Source: Cynocephalus volans
Taxonomy: Eukaryota; Chordata; Mammalia; Dermoptera; Cynocephalidae
Assembly (NCBI RefSeq): GCF_027409185.1
Contig: NC_084478.1
Coordinates: 81,699,624 to 81,763,623 of the forward strand
Length of the DNA: 64,000 nucleotides
Reading direction: 5' to 3'
Part shown: one piece after another, positions 1 through 11,582 of the stretch
Position numbering within the stretch: the first letter of the stretch is position 1
How the letters are laid out: every line of letters begins with the position of its first letter
The notes under the pieces: generated by a model
Seen by the model: the letters and a program-made list of their open reading frames with translations, nothing else
What the model was told of the DNA's origin: nothing
Databases searched by the model: none
Translations under genes and position numbers: made by a program

Positions 1-210
1 TGGAGGTAGAAGAAAATCCACGCTCAGTCAAGGAATTGCTCCATATAATTAAAGGGATGTGAAAGCTTATAAAACACCTAAAGGCTTAAAAAAAAAAAAA
101 AAAGATGTGAAGCATTTTGCACATTAACCATTTCGCACATTCAGAAACAGGGTAGGCCGTGCTTTAGTGAGGCCGCCTTCTCTTTGCTCTTAGCGCAAGA
201 GGGACATGCA

Positions 211-3200
211 TCACAGATATCCAATAGACAGTGAGGTGGAGCTGTCTGGCCTGGGTCCGATAGAGCGACTGGGAGGCTGGAGTCCTCTTTCTTCAGCAGA
301 AGCTATAGACAGTAAAGAAGAGGCCAGAGCCAGGTCACATCCATGTCCCCTCCTGGCTGTCCCCTCTTTTTTTGTCCTACCCAACTGAAGATTTGTCACC
401 TGGACTATTGCACAGACCTCTTCCTCACTGATTTCCTCATCACCCCTCTCGCCTTCCCCAGTCCCTCCATCACAGCCACCACGTCTCTTTCCTCAAGGCT
501 GGGGTCTCTGAATATGCTCCTCCCTCGCTCAGAAGCGTTGCCTGGCTCCTCGTCACCCACAGCTGCTGGTCCGTGATTGGTAGACTCTCCAGCCCCATTT
601 CCCTCTGTTCCATTAGTTCCTCCAGGGTTGCCTCTTCACTCACACACCATGCCCCATCCACCATTTTGGTCTTGGAATACCAAGCCTTCCCTCTCAGCCT
701 TCCCAGGAGTTTATCTTCCCTCAGGGCTCCTCCAGCCCTTCCTCTCTGGGCACACCATTGAGATTTAGCCACAAAACACAGGCGGTACAAGCATCCAGGC
801 TCCACATCTAGGCTGGAAGTTTCTTGAAGGCAGGGACCAGACCTCCTTCCAGACTAGGCCCTTATCACCTCTGTATGTCCTCCCCAGGCCACAGAAGACT
901 TCAGGGGTCTCGATAGAGAGCCTTGGGCGGAGAGTCGGGAGACCTGGTTCTTCCACCTAACATGTGTGCTGCATGCCCTAGGGCAAGTCCCTGCCACTCT
1001 CAGGGCCTCAGTTTCCTTGTTTCTCGACTAAAGGGCGCTCAACCTCTGCACAAAGGGCACTGGACAAGGGCACAAAGTTCGATAAACTAAAGATTCACTG
1101 AGCAGTTCTCAATGACCATCTCAGGAGTTAGACTGAGGAGCTTGGGTAGCTGGCTCCAAGGAGGTTCAGTCCACCGACCCTGATTTCCCAGTTAGAACCT
1201 GCTTACCACAACAACCCCCAATTCCCAACCATCCCCACCCCGTGTCCTCTCAAGGAGCAGGCTACCTGGTGGGTCACAGGCCTGGTGGAGGGAGATGGAG
1301 TCAGAAGGGGTCTGAAAAGAGTGTCTCAGACTCAGCAGAGCCTCGACAGCCTCCAGCTTCCGCTGCCACTCTGAGGAGGCAGAAGCCAAAGCCTGGTCAG
1401 ATGCTGTAGCGGCCTGCAAAGGAAAGGGCTTGAGAGAATGGGGGCTGGGAAACCATACCTCCTTCCAACGCGACAAGTGCCTCTGAAGCCTCCAGTTCTA
1501 GAGAGCCCGCACCCCCTCCCAACCCCCGAGGTCTTCTGTTCTTTCCATTCACTAAGTTCGGCCCCTCCCAGGGTTCTGGACCCCACTACTCTTCCAGGAC
1601 CTGTGGCTGCAGTAGAAGAGAGTCAAGGGTGGCACTGGGCTGCAGGATCAGCGCTGAGCATCTAGAAACAAGGAGAGGAGAGGCCAGGGGATTAAACCCT
1701 GTGGCAGACACATAGCACCAGTCAACAGAGAGAGGGGAAGGATTCTGCAATATCTGGATGTGGGAATTCGAATGCCTGCTGAGCCACTGCCGTGGCTTGG
1801 GCAAGCCTCTTCTCCTGCTTGGCCTGTTTTCTTTTCCATACCTCTTTTTTCTATATCTTTTGTGAGACACTAATTTCTGCCAGCTTTTTTCCTCCTGGGG
1901 CAACAGCGAAGAGTATGGAAAATCACACAGGTGTCCGTGCTTTTACCTGCAAAGCACCTGCAGAGATGTGATTACTGTCCCGGTTCAGGGACTGGTTCTC
2001 GCCTCCATACTGTCCAATCCCCATGGGTCTTGACGGACAAGTTTGCCTCATCTCCAGGAAGCCTTCTCTAACGGCCTCTGGGCTTTCCCCTGGTCCTCTG
2101 TGGCCGTCGCCATCATGGCCCTACTTTTCAGCAGGACCTTCTATCCCATCTATCTGTTTCATGTGAAATAACAGCCTTCACTAGTTGAAGGCCTACTATG
2201 TGTCAGGCCTCAGGCTAGTTCTCTTGTCAATGCTATAGGTGTAGAATATTGTCCCCAGTACACCCATAGGGAAATGGGGGGTTCAAAAACATAAACTCAC
2301 TTGTCCAAAGCCTCACAAATAGGAAATGGCAAAGCTGGGAGAGCCCTGTCTTGCCCATTAGCCTGAGATGCTGCCTTCTCCTCCTCCTTCTCCTCTTCCT
2401 CCTCCTGTCTCCCATAGCATCAAGCACAAGGGTGGGCACACAACAACACAAGACATGACCTTGCTCTACTCACCTGCTGCACAGGACAGGGGACCCGTGG
2501 GGCTGCCTAGAAAGAGAAGCCATCGGTTGCTGCTCCAAGGTCACTGGAGTGCAGGGCAGAGACAGAGGTTCTGGGGGCTGGCCGAGGAGCAGAGCCCCTT
2601 GGGAGCTCTCCTGCAGGGGCGCAGAGCACAGGTTGGAGTCAGGTACCAGGTCGGCCATGGAGAGAGGAGGTGTGGGAATGTTTGGGGATGAGGATAGGAG
2701 CCCAGAATGCCAGAGCTCTGAAGATCTTGAAGACCAGACAGTCTTATCTTTCATTTTGCAACTAGGGAAACTGAGGGCCGGGGAGGAGAAGTGATTTTTT
2801 TCCCAAGGTCACATGGCAAGACGGTGGTAGGATTGGAGATGGAACCCACGTCTTTGGGACACAGTGGAAGGGGTCTGGGCAGTGGCTGGGTGGGAGCCTC
2901 CCCCACTGGCAACAGACTCTACTTACCTCCTCGGGGGTTGTGTGGGGGTGGGCCTCAGGCTGAGGCACAATGTCCACCTTCCCAGCTGTGAAAGACCAGG
3001 GACAGCTTTGGTGAGCCTTTCCCCCTCAGCCCCACCCCACTCTGCCCACCCCCAATCTGAAGTCTCATCTCACCATGGACCTTTTCGACTCCCCGGTCTG
3101 TCATTCCCACAAACATTTGGTAAATAATGTTGACGATGTTTTACACTTGGGCGAGCTAAGGTCCAGCGAGTAACTTGCCCAAGGCCACATAGCAATTCAG

Positions 3201-3739
3201 TGATAGAACTGGTGAGAGAATTACTCCTGCTTCCTCCACCCAAACTCAGGCTCCCTCCCTGGCCAGAGATACTCACTGAGGACTCCTTTGATGACCAAAT
3301 TCTTGACAGGGATGTGAGCTCTGGCAGGGGCTGCCACACTCCTTTTCAGTCTTCGAGCCAGGTGCGCTGGCTCTGCCAGCGCTGCCCTCTGCTCCTCCTT
3401 CAAGGCACTCACAGCAGGCAAGACCCGACGGTGTTCCCTAAAGTGAGGGATTACAGGTCTAAGGTTAGTCACATTTAGAGGAGGCCTGACCCTTCTCCTT
3501 GCCAGACAGCATACTCACCAGAAGAGGGCACAATTGTGACACTTGCAGGCCCGGAAGATGCAGAAACGCTTGTGGCCTCTGATTTGGGTAGAGATGTCAC
3601 GCTTCTGGCAGTGGTCATGGCGGCCTATAGCTCTTCTGGGGACAAGTTCAGCCCCCCATGGGGCTCCGATCTCACACCCTGTGGTGCATTCCAAGTTGGA
3701 GGAGCAGCAGGGCACAGCAGGTGTTTCTTGGGGATCCAT
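211..3739 (-). CDS. DMRTC1: DMRTC1-like DM-domain protein, copy 1 (7 coding exons, 292 aa)
   Basis: Coding exons in transcript order: 3739–3519, 3437–3277, 2985–2927, 2610–2474, 1661–1601, 1413–1266, 302–211. All junctions keep phase and give 292 aa. The start ATG (3737–3739) lies 4 nt inside an exon with acceptor at 3744–3745. Residues ~36–90 match the DM DNA-binding domain of doublesex/DMRT proteins: H41, C44, R47, GHKRFC at 55–60, then C65, C67 and C70. Family members have Cys and His where this has H41 and R47, so two of eight zinc ligands differ. The usual recognition helix carries P81 and E88–E89. A Ser/Pro-rich middle and the C-terminal block SEWQRKLEA (227–235) followed by a GLQPP motif resemble DMRTC1/DMRTC2 C-termini. 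I infer a nuclear, probably germline protein of doubtful DNA binding. The exon ending at 1601 has a poor donor (GTCCTG). FAM236 downstream favours DMRTC1 over DMRTC2. Confidence 0.85.
905..1040 (-). repeat. MIR-like SINE fragment (recurs in every unit)
   Basis: Reads like the MIR core in reverse: a 'ggcaagtccctgccactct' stretch followed by 'cctcagtttccttgtttct'. It is old, predates the array amplification, and is carried along in all five units. Confidence 0.55.
2155..2345 (+). repeat. MIR-like SINE fragment (recurs in every unit)
   Basis: Contains 'gcctactatgtgtcaggcct' and, after a spacer, a tract resembling the MIR 'tgtccaaagcctcacaa' region. It is intronic in the DMRTC1 gene. Confidence 0.55.
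2740..2860 (+). repeat. MIR-like SINE fragment (recurs in every unit)
   Basis: Contains 'ttttgcaactagggaaactg' and 'cccaaggtcacatggcaag', the MIR hallmark order. A related piece lies at 3120–3225. Both are in introns. The T run in this piece differs by one base in unit 3. Confidence 0.6.
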
Positions 3740-4992
3740 GGTTCTAGGGTCAGTAGTGGAGGTCAGAATGGCCACGTGATGCCCTCCCTCCAACGTACTT
3801 CCTTCGCCCTTGGAAAGTCCTATGTGAAGTGGCTCGATTCTTCTTCTCCATCCCTCTCACCACTGGAATCAGATTGCCTCCTCCCTTGTTCTCCCATGGC
3901 TTTCTCTAACCTTCACCCCAACCTCCTTACTCACATAGCCTCCTTCCCAGGAAGCCCCACTCATACATAGCCTCCCCACCAAGAAACTCTTAGCATGGGC
4001 CGCATACACATTCAAGCCGATCGCTCTTCTCCTTGCTTGCCTTCACTCCGCCATAGATTTCATTTTCAGCATGCACATGTACTCCCGTGCCCCCTTCAAC
4101 AGTTACTCCACCCTCTTCTTGCGTATCATCGTGTATTCTGCCAAACCCAACTATTATTTCTGGCATCCACATCAACAATAGTCTTCCTAACCTCCTGCCT
4201 TCATTCACTCGCCACACAGGATTTTATGCTCCCTACACTCAACTCTATTAGTTTCACGTTTGCCCTGTGTTCAGTTTTCCCCTCACACTCCATTCTGACT
4301 TTTCTTGCACCCCACTGCAATCTTAATTATTCCCTTGCTCCCCCTTTAAGCTGAATACCCTCTTCCACCCCATGAAACCATAATGTTCTCCTGGATCCCC
4401 AGCCCTCTTTCAATTATTGTTTTCATTCAGCCCTTCATTCATTCCCTCCATTCTTTACTCAACAGATATTTGTTGAGCCCTCTGCGAAGTGCCAGGCCTT
4501 AATCTAGCCAATCGGCAACTCCTCATCAAACTAATTTTTCTCTTGGGCCGACGCACCCTCTCTGCTTTCATGCAAACCCATGCACTCCCTCTGCAGCCTC
4601 CCAACAATCTCCCATACTCTTCTCCACACTTCAACGATTGTGCTTGAGCACACACCATCACCACACTCCGCCCCACCCCCCACACCCCATTCCACCCCAC
4701 CGTCCTGGAGTGTACCATCTCCTCAGGAAGCCCGATCACTCACTGTCTCCCCCACCTCCGAATAAAAGGCAGGGGCATGAGCCCTGTCCCAGGGGCAGGG
4801 GCGAAGGGTTCTCCCAAAAGGGGTGTGGGGAAGTGTAGGGGCTGAGTGGGATGTCATGGCGGGTGGGGATACCCCGCTGAGGTGGAGGAGAGGGGAAGGG
4901 GCTGGGGATTCGGAGCAGGAGGGAGGGAGGAAAGAAGAGGCATGGAGAACAAGGGTGGTATTCCTGACGAAAACCTGTGTCAAAAGCCTTAC

Positions 4993-5220
4993 CTAAGCCT
5001 ACAGCAGGTCGGAATCGATCAGCTGGGACAAGAGGCCTGAGGGAAAACCCGGCTTCTGCTACCTTTCCCGCCCTTCCTACAAGGCCAATGAGCTTCCAGC
5101 GCTGCCTTCCACCTCCCCCTTCCCCCCTCCCACCTCTGCGGCCGGTGACAAATGAGCTTCGAGATCCACTGACGCTCACGCCCGGCAGTTCCGCCCTCTC
5201 CACATCCGTGTAGCTTCTTG
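4993..5220 (-). promoter_or_regulatory. Promoter and 5' non-coding exon of copy 1
   Basis: On the minus strand an exon end with a strong donor (TTAG|GTAAGG) lies at 4993/4992. This fits a 5' untranslated exon spliced to the DM exon at 3743 across a ~1.25 kb intron. About 75–95 bp upstream are an E2F-like TTTCCCGCCC (read on plus, 5064–5073) and a CCAAT box on the plus strand (5085–5089) in a locally GC- and CpG-richer stretch. No TATA box was seen. The exact start site cannot be fixed. Confidence 0.6.
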
Positions 5221-5394
5221 TGCTCTCTATACTAGACTAGCCGGTAGCTCCTGAGGGGAAGTTCAGCTTTGTGCTTCCCAAGGCTCGTTTCTCAGACTAG
5301 TCTCCCTTTGGATGGAAAATACCTTGTGTGAATGCACTTTTAACTCATGGACTTGGTATTCTGGAATTGACCTTTTCAAAATTCAGCATGACTT

Positions 5395-5560
5395 CTTTTT
5401 TTTTAAAATTTTATTTTGTCGATATACATTGTGGCTGATTATTGTTGCCCCTCACCAAAACCTCCCTCCCTCCCCCCTCCCCCCACCGATGTCCCCTCTG
5501 TTTGCTTGTCACATCAACTTCAAGTAATTGTGGTTGTTATATCTTCTCCCCCCCACCCGG

Positions 5561-5595
<35 letters not shown>

Positions 5596-5930
5596 TGTGT
5601 GTGTTTGTGTGTGAATTATATATTAATTTTTAGCTCTCACCAATAAGTGAGAACATGTGGTATTTCTCTTTCTGTGCCTGACTCGTTTCACTTAATATAA
5701 TTCTCTAAAGGTCCATCCATGTTGTTGCAAATGGCAGTATTTCATTCGTTTTTATAGCTGAGTAGTATTTCATTGTGTAGATGTACCACATTTTCCGTAT
5801 CCACTCATCTGATGGTGGACATTTGGGCTGGTTACAACTCTTGGCTATTGTAATGAGTGTTGCGATGAACATTGGGGAACAGGTATACCTTTGACTTGGT
5901 GATTTCCATTCCTCTGGGTAGCACAATCCT
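5395..5930 (-). mobile_element. 5'-truncated L1 3' end, unit 1
   Basis: On the minus strand it encodes the C-terminal end of L1 ORF2p (motif WIRKMWYIYTMKYYSAIK) followed by an unusual 3' UTR rich in GGGAGG and (CA)n/poly-A, ending in a short A tail (T run at 5394–5404). The compound T22(GT)n tract at 5561–5605 is part of it. It lies immediately 5' of the DMRTC1 promoter and is part of the amplified unit, so it inserted before amplification. Confidence 0.85.
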
Positions 5931-6195
5931 GTTTTTGTAAGAGTCATTGGAAAGGCCCCAGCATCCAAAGGAGTAAGGTGGGATGGAGGTACAAGAAAAT
6001 CCACGCTCAGTCAAGGAATTGCTCCATATAATTAAAGGGATGTGAAAGCTTATAAAACACCTAAAGGCTTAAAAAAAAAAAGAAAAAAGATGTGAAGCAT
6101 TTTGCACATTAACCATTTCGCACATTCAGAAACAGGGTAGGCCGTGCTTTAGTGAGGCCTCCTTCTCTTGGCTCCTAGCGCAAGAGGGACATGCA

Positions 6196-9100
6196 TCACA
6201 GATATCCAATAGACAGTGAGGTGGAGCTGTCTGGCCTGGGTCCGATAGAGCGACTGGGAGGCTGGAGTCCTCTTTCTTCAGCAGAAGCTATAGACAGAAA
6301 AGAAGAGGCCAGAGCCAGGTCACATCCATATCCCCTCCTGGCTGTCCCCTCTTTTTTTGTCCTACCCAACTGAAGATTTGTCACCTGGACTACTGCACAG
6401 ACCTCTTCCTCTCTGATTTCCTCATCACCCCTCTCGCCTTCCCCAGTCCCTCCATCACAGCCACCACGTCTCTTTCCTCAAGGCTGGGGTCTCTGAATAT
6501 GCTCCTCCCTCGCTCAGAAGCGTTGCCTGGCTCCTCGTCACCCACAGCTGCTGGTCCGTGATTGGTAGACTCTCCAGCCCCATTTCCCTCTGTTCCATTA
6601 GTTCCTCCAGGGTTGCCTCTTCACTCACACACCATGCCCCATCCACCATTTTGGTCTTGGAATACCAAGCCTTCCCTCTCAGCCTTCCCAGGAGTTTATC
6701 TTCCCTCAGGGCTCCTCCAGCCCTTCCTCTCTGGGCACACCATTGAGATTTAGCCACAAAACACAGGCGGTACAGGCATCCAGGCTCCACATCTAGGCTG
6801 GAAGTTTCTTGAAGGCAGGGACCAGACCTCCTTCCAGACTAGGCCCTTATCACCTCTGTATGTCCTCCCCAGGCCACAGAAGACTTCAGGGGTCTCGATA
6901 GAGAGCCTTGGGCGGAGAGTCGGGAGACCTGGTTCTTCCACCTAACATGTGTGCTGCATGCCCTAGGGCAAGTCCCTGCCACTCTCAGGGCCTCAGTTTC
7001 CTTGTTTCTCGACTAAAGGGCGCTCAACCTCTGCACGAAGGGCACTGGACAAGGGCACAAAGTTCGATAAACTAAAGATTCACTGAGCAGTTCTCAACGA
7101 CCATCTCAGGAGTTAGACTGAGGAGCTTGGGTAGCTGGCTCCAAGGAGGTTCAGTCCACCGACCCTGATTTCCCAGTTAGAACCTGCTTACCACAACAAC
7201 CCCCAATTCCCAACCATCCCCACCCCGTGTCCTCTCAAGGAGCAGGCTACCTGGTGGGTCACAGGCCTGGTGGAGGGAGATGGAGTCAGAAGGGGTCTGA
7301 AAAGAGTGTCTCAGACTCAGCAGAGCCTCGACAGCCTCCAGCTTCCGCTGCCACTCTGAGGAGGCAGAAGCCAAAGCCTGGTCAGATGCTGTAGCGGCCT
7401 GCAAAGGAAAGGGCTTGAGAGAATGGGGGCTGGGAAACCATACCTCCTTCCAACGCGACAAGTGCCTCTGAAGCCTCCAGTTCTAGAGAGCCCGCACCCC
7501 CTCCCAACCCCCGAGGTCTTCTGTTCTTTCCATTCACTAAGTTCGGCCCCTCCCAGGGTTCTGGACCCCACTACTCTTCCAGGACCTGTGGCTGCAGTAG
7601 AAGAGAGTCAAGGGTGGCACTGGGCTGCAGGATCAGCGCTGAGCATCTAGAAACAAGGAGAGGAGAGGCCAGGGGATTAAACCCTGTGGCAGACACATAG
7701 CACCAGTCAACAGAGAGAGGGGAAGGATTCTGCAATATCTGGATGTGGGAATCCGAATGCCTGCTGAGCCACTGCCGTGGCTTGGGCAAGCCTCTTCTCC
7801 TGCTTGGCCTGTTTTCTTTTCCATACCTCTTTTTTCTATATCTTTTGTGAGACACTAATTTCTGCCAGCTTTTTTCCTCCTGGGGCAACAGCGAAGAGTA
7901 TGGAAAATCACACAGGTGTCCGTGCTTTTACCTGCAAAGCACCTGCAGAGATGTGATTACTGTCCCGGTTCAGGGACTGGTTCTCGCCTCCATACTGTCC
8001 AATCCCCATGGGTCTTGACGGACAAGTTTGCCTCATCTCCAGGAAGCCTTCTCTAACGGCCTCTGGGCTTTCCCCTGGTCCTCTGTGGCCGTCGCCATCA
8101 TGGCCCTACTTTTCAGCAGGACCTTCTATCCCATCTATCTGTTTCATGTGAAATAACAGCCTTCACTAGTTGAAGGCCTACTATGTGTCAGGCCTCAGGC
8201 TAGTTCTCTTGTCAATGCTATAGGTGTAGAATATTGTCCCCAGTACACCCATAGGGAAATGGGGGGTTCAAAAACATAAACTCACTTGTCCAAAGCCTCA
8301 CAAGTAGGAAATGGCAAAGCTGGGAGAGCCCTGTCTTGCCCATTAGCCTGAGATGCTGCCTTCTCCTCCTCCTTCTCCTCTTCCTCCTCCTGTCTCCCAT
8401 AGCATCAAGCACAAGGGTGGGCACACAACAACACAAGACATGACCTTGCTCTACTCACCTGCTGCACAGGACAGGGGACCCGTGGGGCTGCCTAGAAAGA
8501 GAAGCCATCGGTTGCTGCTCCAAGGTCACTGGAGTGCAGGGCAGAGACAGAGGTTCTGCGGGCTGGCCGAGGAGCAGAGCCCCTTGGGAGCTCTCCTGCA
8601 GGGGCGCAGAGCACAGGTTGGAGTCAGGTACCAGGTCGGCCATGGAGAGAGGAGGTGTGGGCATGTTTGGGGATGAGGATAGGAGCCCAGAATGCCAGAG
8701 CTCTGAAGATCTTGAAGACCAGACAGTCTTATCTTTCATTTTGCAACTAGGGAAACTGAGGGCCGGGGAGGAGAAGTGATTTTTTTCCCAAGGTCACATG
8801 GCAAGACGGTGGTAGGATTGGAGATGGAACCCACGTCTTTGGGACACAGTGGAAGGGGTCTGGGCAGTGGCTGGGTGGGAGCCTCCCCCACTGGCAACAG
8901 ACTCTACTTACCTCCTCGGGGGTTGTGTGGGGGTGGGCCTCAGGCTGAGGCACAATGTCCACCTTCCCAGCTGTGAAAGACCAGGGACAGCTTTGGTGAG
9001 CCTTTCCCCCTCAGCCCCACCCCACTCTGCCCACCCCCAATCTGAAGTCTCATCTCACCACGGACCTTTTCGACTCCCCGGTCTGTCATTCCCACAAACA

Positions 9101-9724
9101 TTTGGTAAATAATGTTGACGATGTTTTACACTTGGGCGAGCTAAGGTCCAGCGAGTAACTTGCCCAAGGCCACATAGCAATTCAGTGATAGAACTGGTGA
9201 GAGAATTACTCCTGCTTCCTCCACCCAAACTCAGGCTCCCTCCCTGGCCAGAGATACTCACTGAGGACTCCTTTGATGACCAAATTCTTGACAGGGATGT
9301 GAGCTCTGGCAGGGGCTGCCACACTCCTTTTCAGTCTTCGAGCCAGGTGCGCTGGCTCTGCCAGCGCTGCCCTCTGCTCCTCCTTCAAGGCACTCACAGC
9401 AGGCAAGACCCGACGGTGTTCCCTAAAGTGAGGGATTACAGGTCTAAGGTTAGTCACATTTAGAGGAGGCCTGACCCTTCTCCTTGCCAGACAGCATACT
9501 CACCAGAAGAGGGCACAATTGTGACACTTGCAGGCCCGGAAGATGCAGAAACGCTTGTGGCCTCTGATTTGGGTAGAGATGTCACGCTTCTGGCAGTGGT
9601 CATGGCGGCCTATAGCTCTTCTGGGGACAAGTTCAGCCCCCCATGGGGCTCCGATCTCACACCCTGTGGTGCATTCCAAGTTGGAGGAGCAGCAGGGCAC
9701 AGCAGGTGTTTCTTGGGGATCCAT
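6196..9724 (-). CDS. DMRTC1: DMRTC1-like DM-domain protein, copy 2
   Basis: Coding exons in transcript order: 9724–9504, 9422–9262, 8970–8912, 8595–8459, 7646–7586, 7398–7251, 6287–6196. All splice sites and the reading frame match copy 1. The one coding change noticed is Pro to Ala at about residue 160 (8559 region, QPP to QPA), which also occurs in copy 5 but not in the copies between. The DM region, including the H41 and R47 substitutions, is unchanged. Near 9060 an intronic C/T difference lies beside a GT dinucleotide, so it should not alter the protein in this model. Confidence 0.84.
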
Positions 9725-10977
9725 GGTTCTAGGGTCAGTAGTGGAGGTCAGAATGGCCACGTGATGCCCTCCCTCCAACGTACTTCCTTCGCCCTTGGAA
9801 AGTCCTATGTGAAGTGGCTCGATTCTTCTTCTCCATCCCTCTCACCACTGGAATCAGATTGCCTCCTCCCTTGTTCTCCCATGGCTTTCTCTAACCTTCA
9901 CCCCAACCTCCTTACTCACATAGCCTCCTTCCCAGGAAGCCCCACTCATACATAGCCTCCCCACCAAGAAACTCTTAGCATGGGCCGCATACACATTCAA
10001 GCCGATCGCTCTTCTCCTTGCTTGCCTTCACTCCGCCATAGATTTCATTTTCAGCATGCACATGTACTCCCGTGCCCCCTTCAACAGTTACTCCACCCTC
10101 TTCTTGCGTATCATCGTGTATTCTGCCAAACCCAACTATTATTTCTGGCATCCACATCAACAATAGTCTTCCTAACCTCCTGCCTTCATTCACTCGCCAC
10201 ACAGGATTTTATGCTCCCTACACTCAACTCTATTAGTTTCACGTTTGCCCTGTGTTCAGTTTTCCCCTCACACTCCATTCTGACTTTTCTTGCACCCCAC
10301 TGCAATCTTAATTATTCCCTTGCTCCCCCTTTAAGCTGAATACCCTCTTCCACCCCATGAAACCATAATGTTCTCCTGGATCCCCAGCCCTCTTTCAATT
10401 ATTGTTTTCATTCAGCCCTTCATTCATTCCCTCCATTCTTTACTCAACAGATATTTGTTGAGCCCTCTGCGAAGTGCCAGGCCTTAATCTAGCCAATCGG
10501 CAACTCCTCATCAAACTAACTTTTCTCTTGGGCCGACGCACCCTCTCTGCTTTCATGCAAACCCATGCACTCCCTCTGCAGCCTCCCAACAATCTCCCAT
10601 ACTCTTCTCCACACTTCAACGATTGTGCTTGAGCACACACCATCACCACACTCCGCCCCACCCCCCACACCCCATTCCACCCCACCGTCCTGGAGTGTAC
10701 CATCTCCTCAGGAAGCCCGATCACTCACTGTCTCCCCCACCTCCGAATAAAAGGCAGGGGCATGAGCCCTGTCCCAGGGGCAGGGGCGAAGGGTTCTCCC
10801 AAAAGGGGTGTGGGGAAGTGTAGGGGCTGAGTGGGATGTCATGGCGGGTGGGGATACCCCGCTGAGGTGGAGGAGAGGGGAAGGGGCTGGGGATTCGGAG
10901 CAGGAGGGAGGGAGGAAAGAAGAGGCATGGAGAACAAGGGTGGTATTCCTGACGAAAACCTGTGTCAAAAGCCTTAC

Positions 10978-11205
10978 CTAAGCCTACAGCAGGTCGGAAT
11001 CGATCAGCTGGGACAAGAGGCCTGAGGGAAAACCCGGCTTCTGCTACCTTTCCCGCCCTTCCTACAAGGCCAATGAGCTTCCAGCGCTGCCTTCCACCTC
11101 CCCCTTCCCCCCTCCCACCTCTGCGGCCGGTGACAAATGAGCTTCGAGATCCACTGACGCTCACGCCCGGCAGTTCCGCCCTCTCCACATCCGTGTAGCT
11201 TCTTG
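10978..11205 (-). promoter_or_regulatory. Promoter and 5' non-coding exon of copy 2
   Basis: The donor at 10978/10977, the E2F-like site at 11049–11058 and CCAAT at 11070–11074 are the same as in copy 1. Confidence 0.6.
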
Positions 11206-11379
11206 TGCTCTCTATACTAGACTAGCCGGTAGCTCCTGAGGGGAAGTTCAGCTTTGTGCTTCCCAAGGCTCGTTTCTCAGACTAGTCTCCCTTTGGATGG
11301 AAAATACCTTGTGTGAATGCACTTTTAACTCATGGACTTGGTATTCTGGAATTGACCTTTTCAAAATTCAGCATGACTT

Positions 11380-11547
11380 CTTTTTTTTTAAAATTTTATT
11401 TTGTCGATATACATTGTGGCTGATTATTGTTGCCCCTCACCAAAACCTCCCTCCCTCCCCCCTCCCCCCACCGATGTCCCCTCTGTTTGCTTGTCACATC
11501 AACTTCAAGTAATTGTGGTTGTTATATCTTCTCCCCCCCACCCGGTT

Positions 11548-11582
<35 letters not shown>

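Larger units (their letters stand above)
1..5983 (-). repeat. DMRTC1 tandem array, unit 1
   Basis: First of five head-to-tail units. The first base corresponds to 5984, 11969, 17960 and 23948, where the next units begin. It holds one complete minus-strand gene, its promoter and a 5'-truncated antisense L1 end. It has an uninterrupted A tract near 90–104, where later units have an A tract broken by a G. Whether another unit lies to the left cannot be seen. Confidence 0.97.

Noticed and set aside
1920-1960. An 11-nt micro-exon between acceptor-like and donor-like sites near 1940
   Set aside because: Including it would shift the reading frame, and nothing supports it.
3074-3097. A 24-nt possible exon between coding exons 3 and 4
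   Set aside because: It is phase compatible and has a GT donor, but the acceptor lacks a pyrimidine tract. Skipping it gives a direct join (GVL-TGK) that better matches my recollection of DMRTC1.
3536-3970. 144-codon plus-strand frame opposite the DM exon
   Set aside because: It is the reverse-strand shadow of the DM exon and its 5' intron. The minus strand has the conserved domain and splice sites.
4736-5203. 155-codon minus-strand frame over the DMRTC1 promoter (repeated in each unit)
   Set aside because: It overlaps the GC-rich promoter and the 5' exon with its splice donor, has low-complexity composition, and has no domain. It is open because of base composition.
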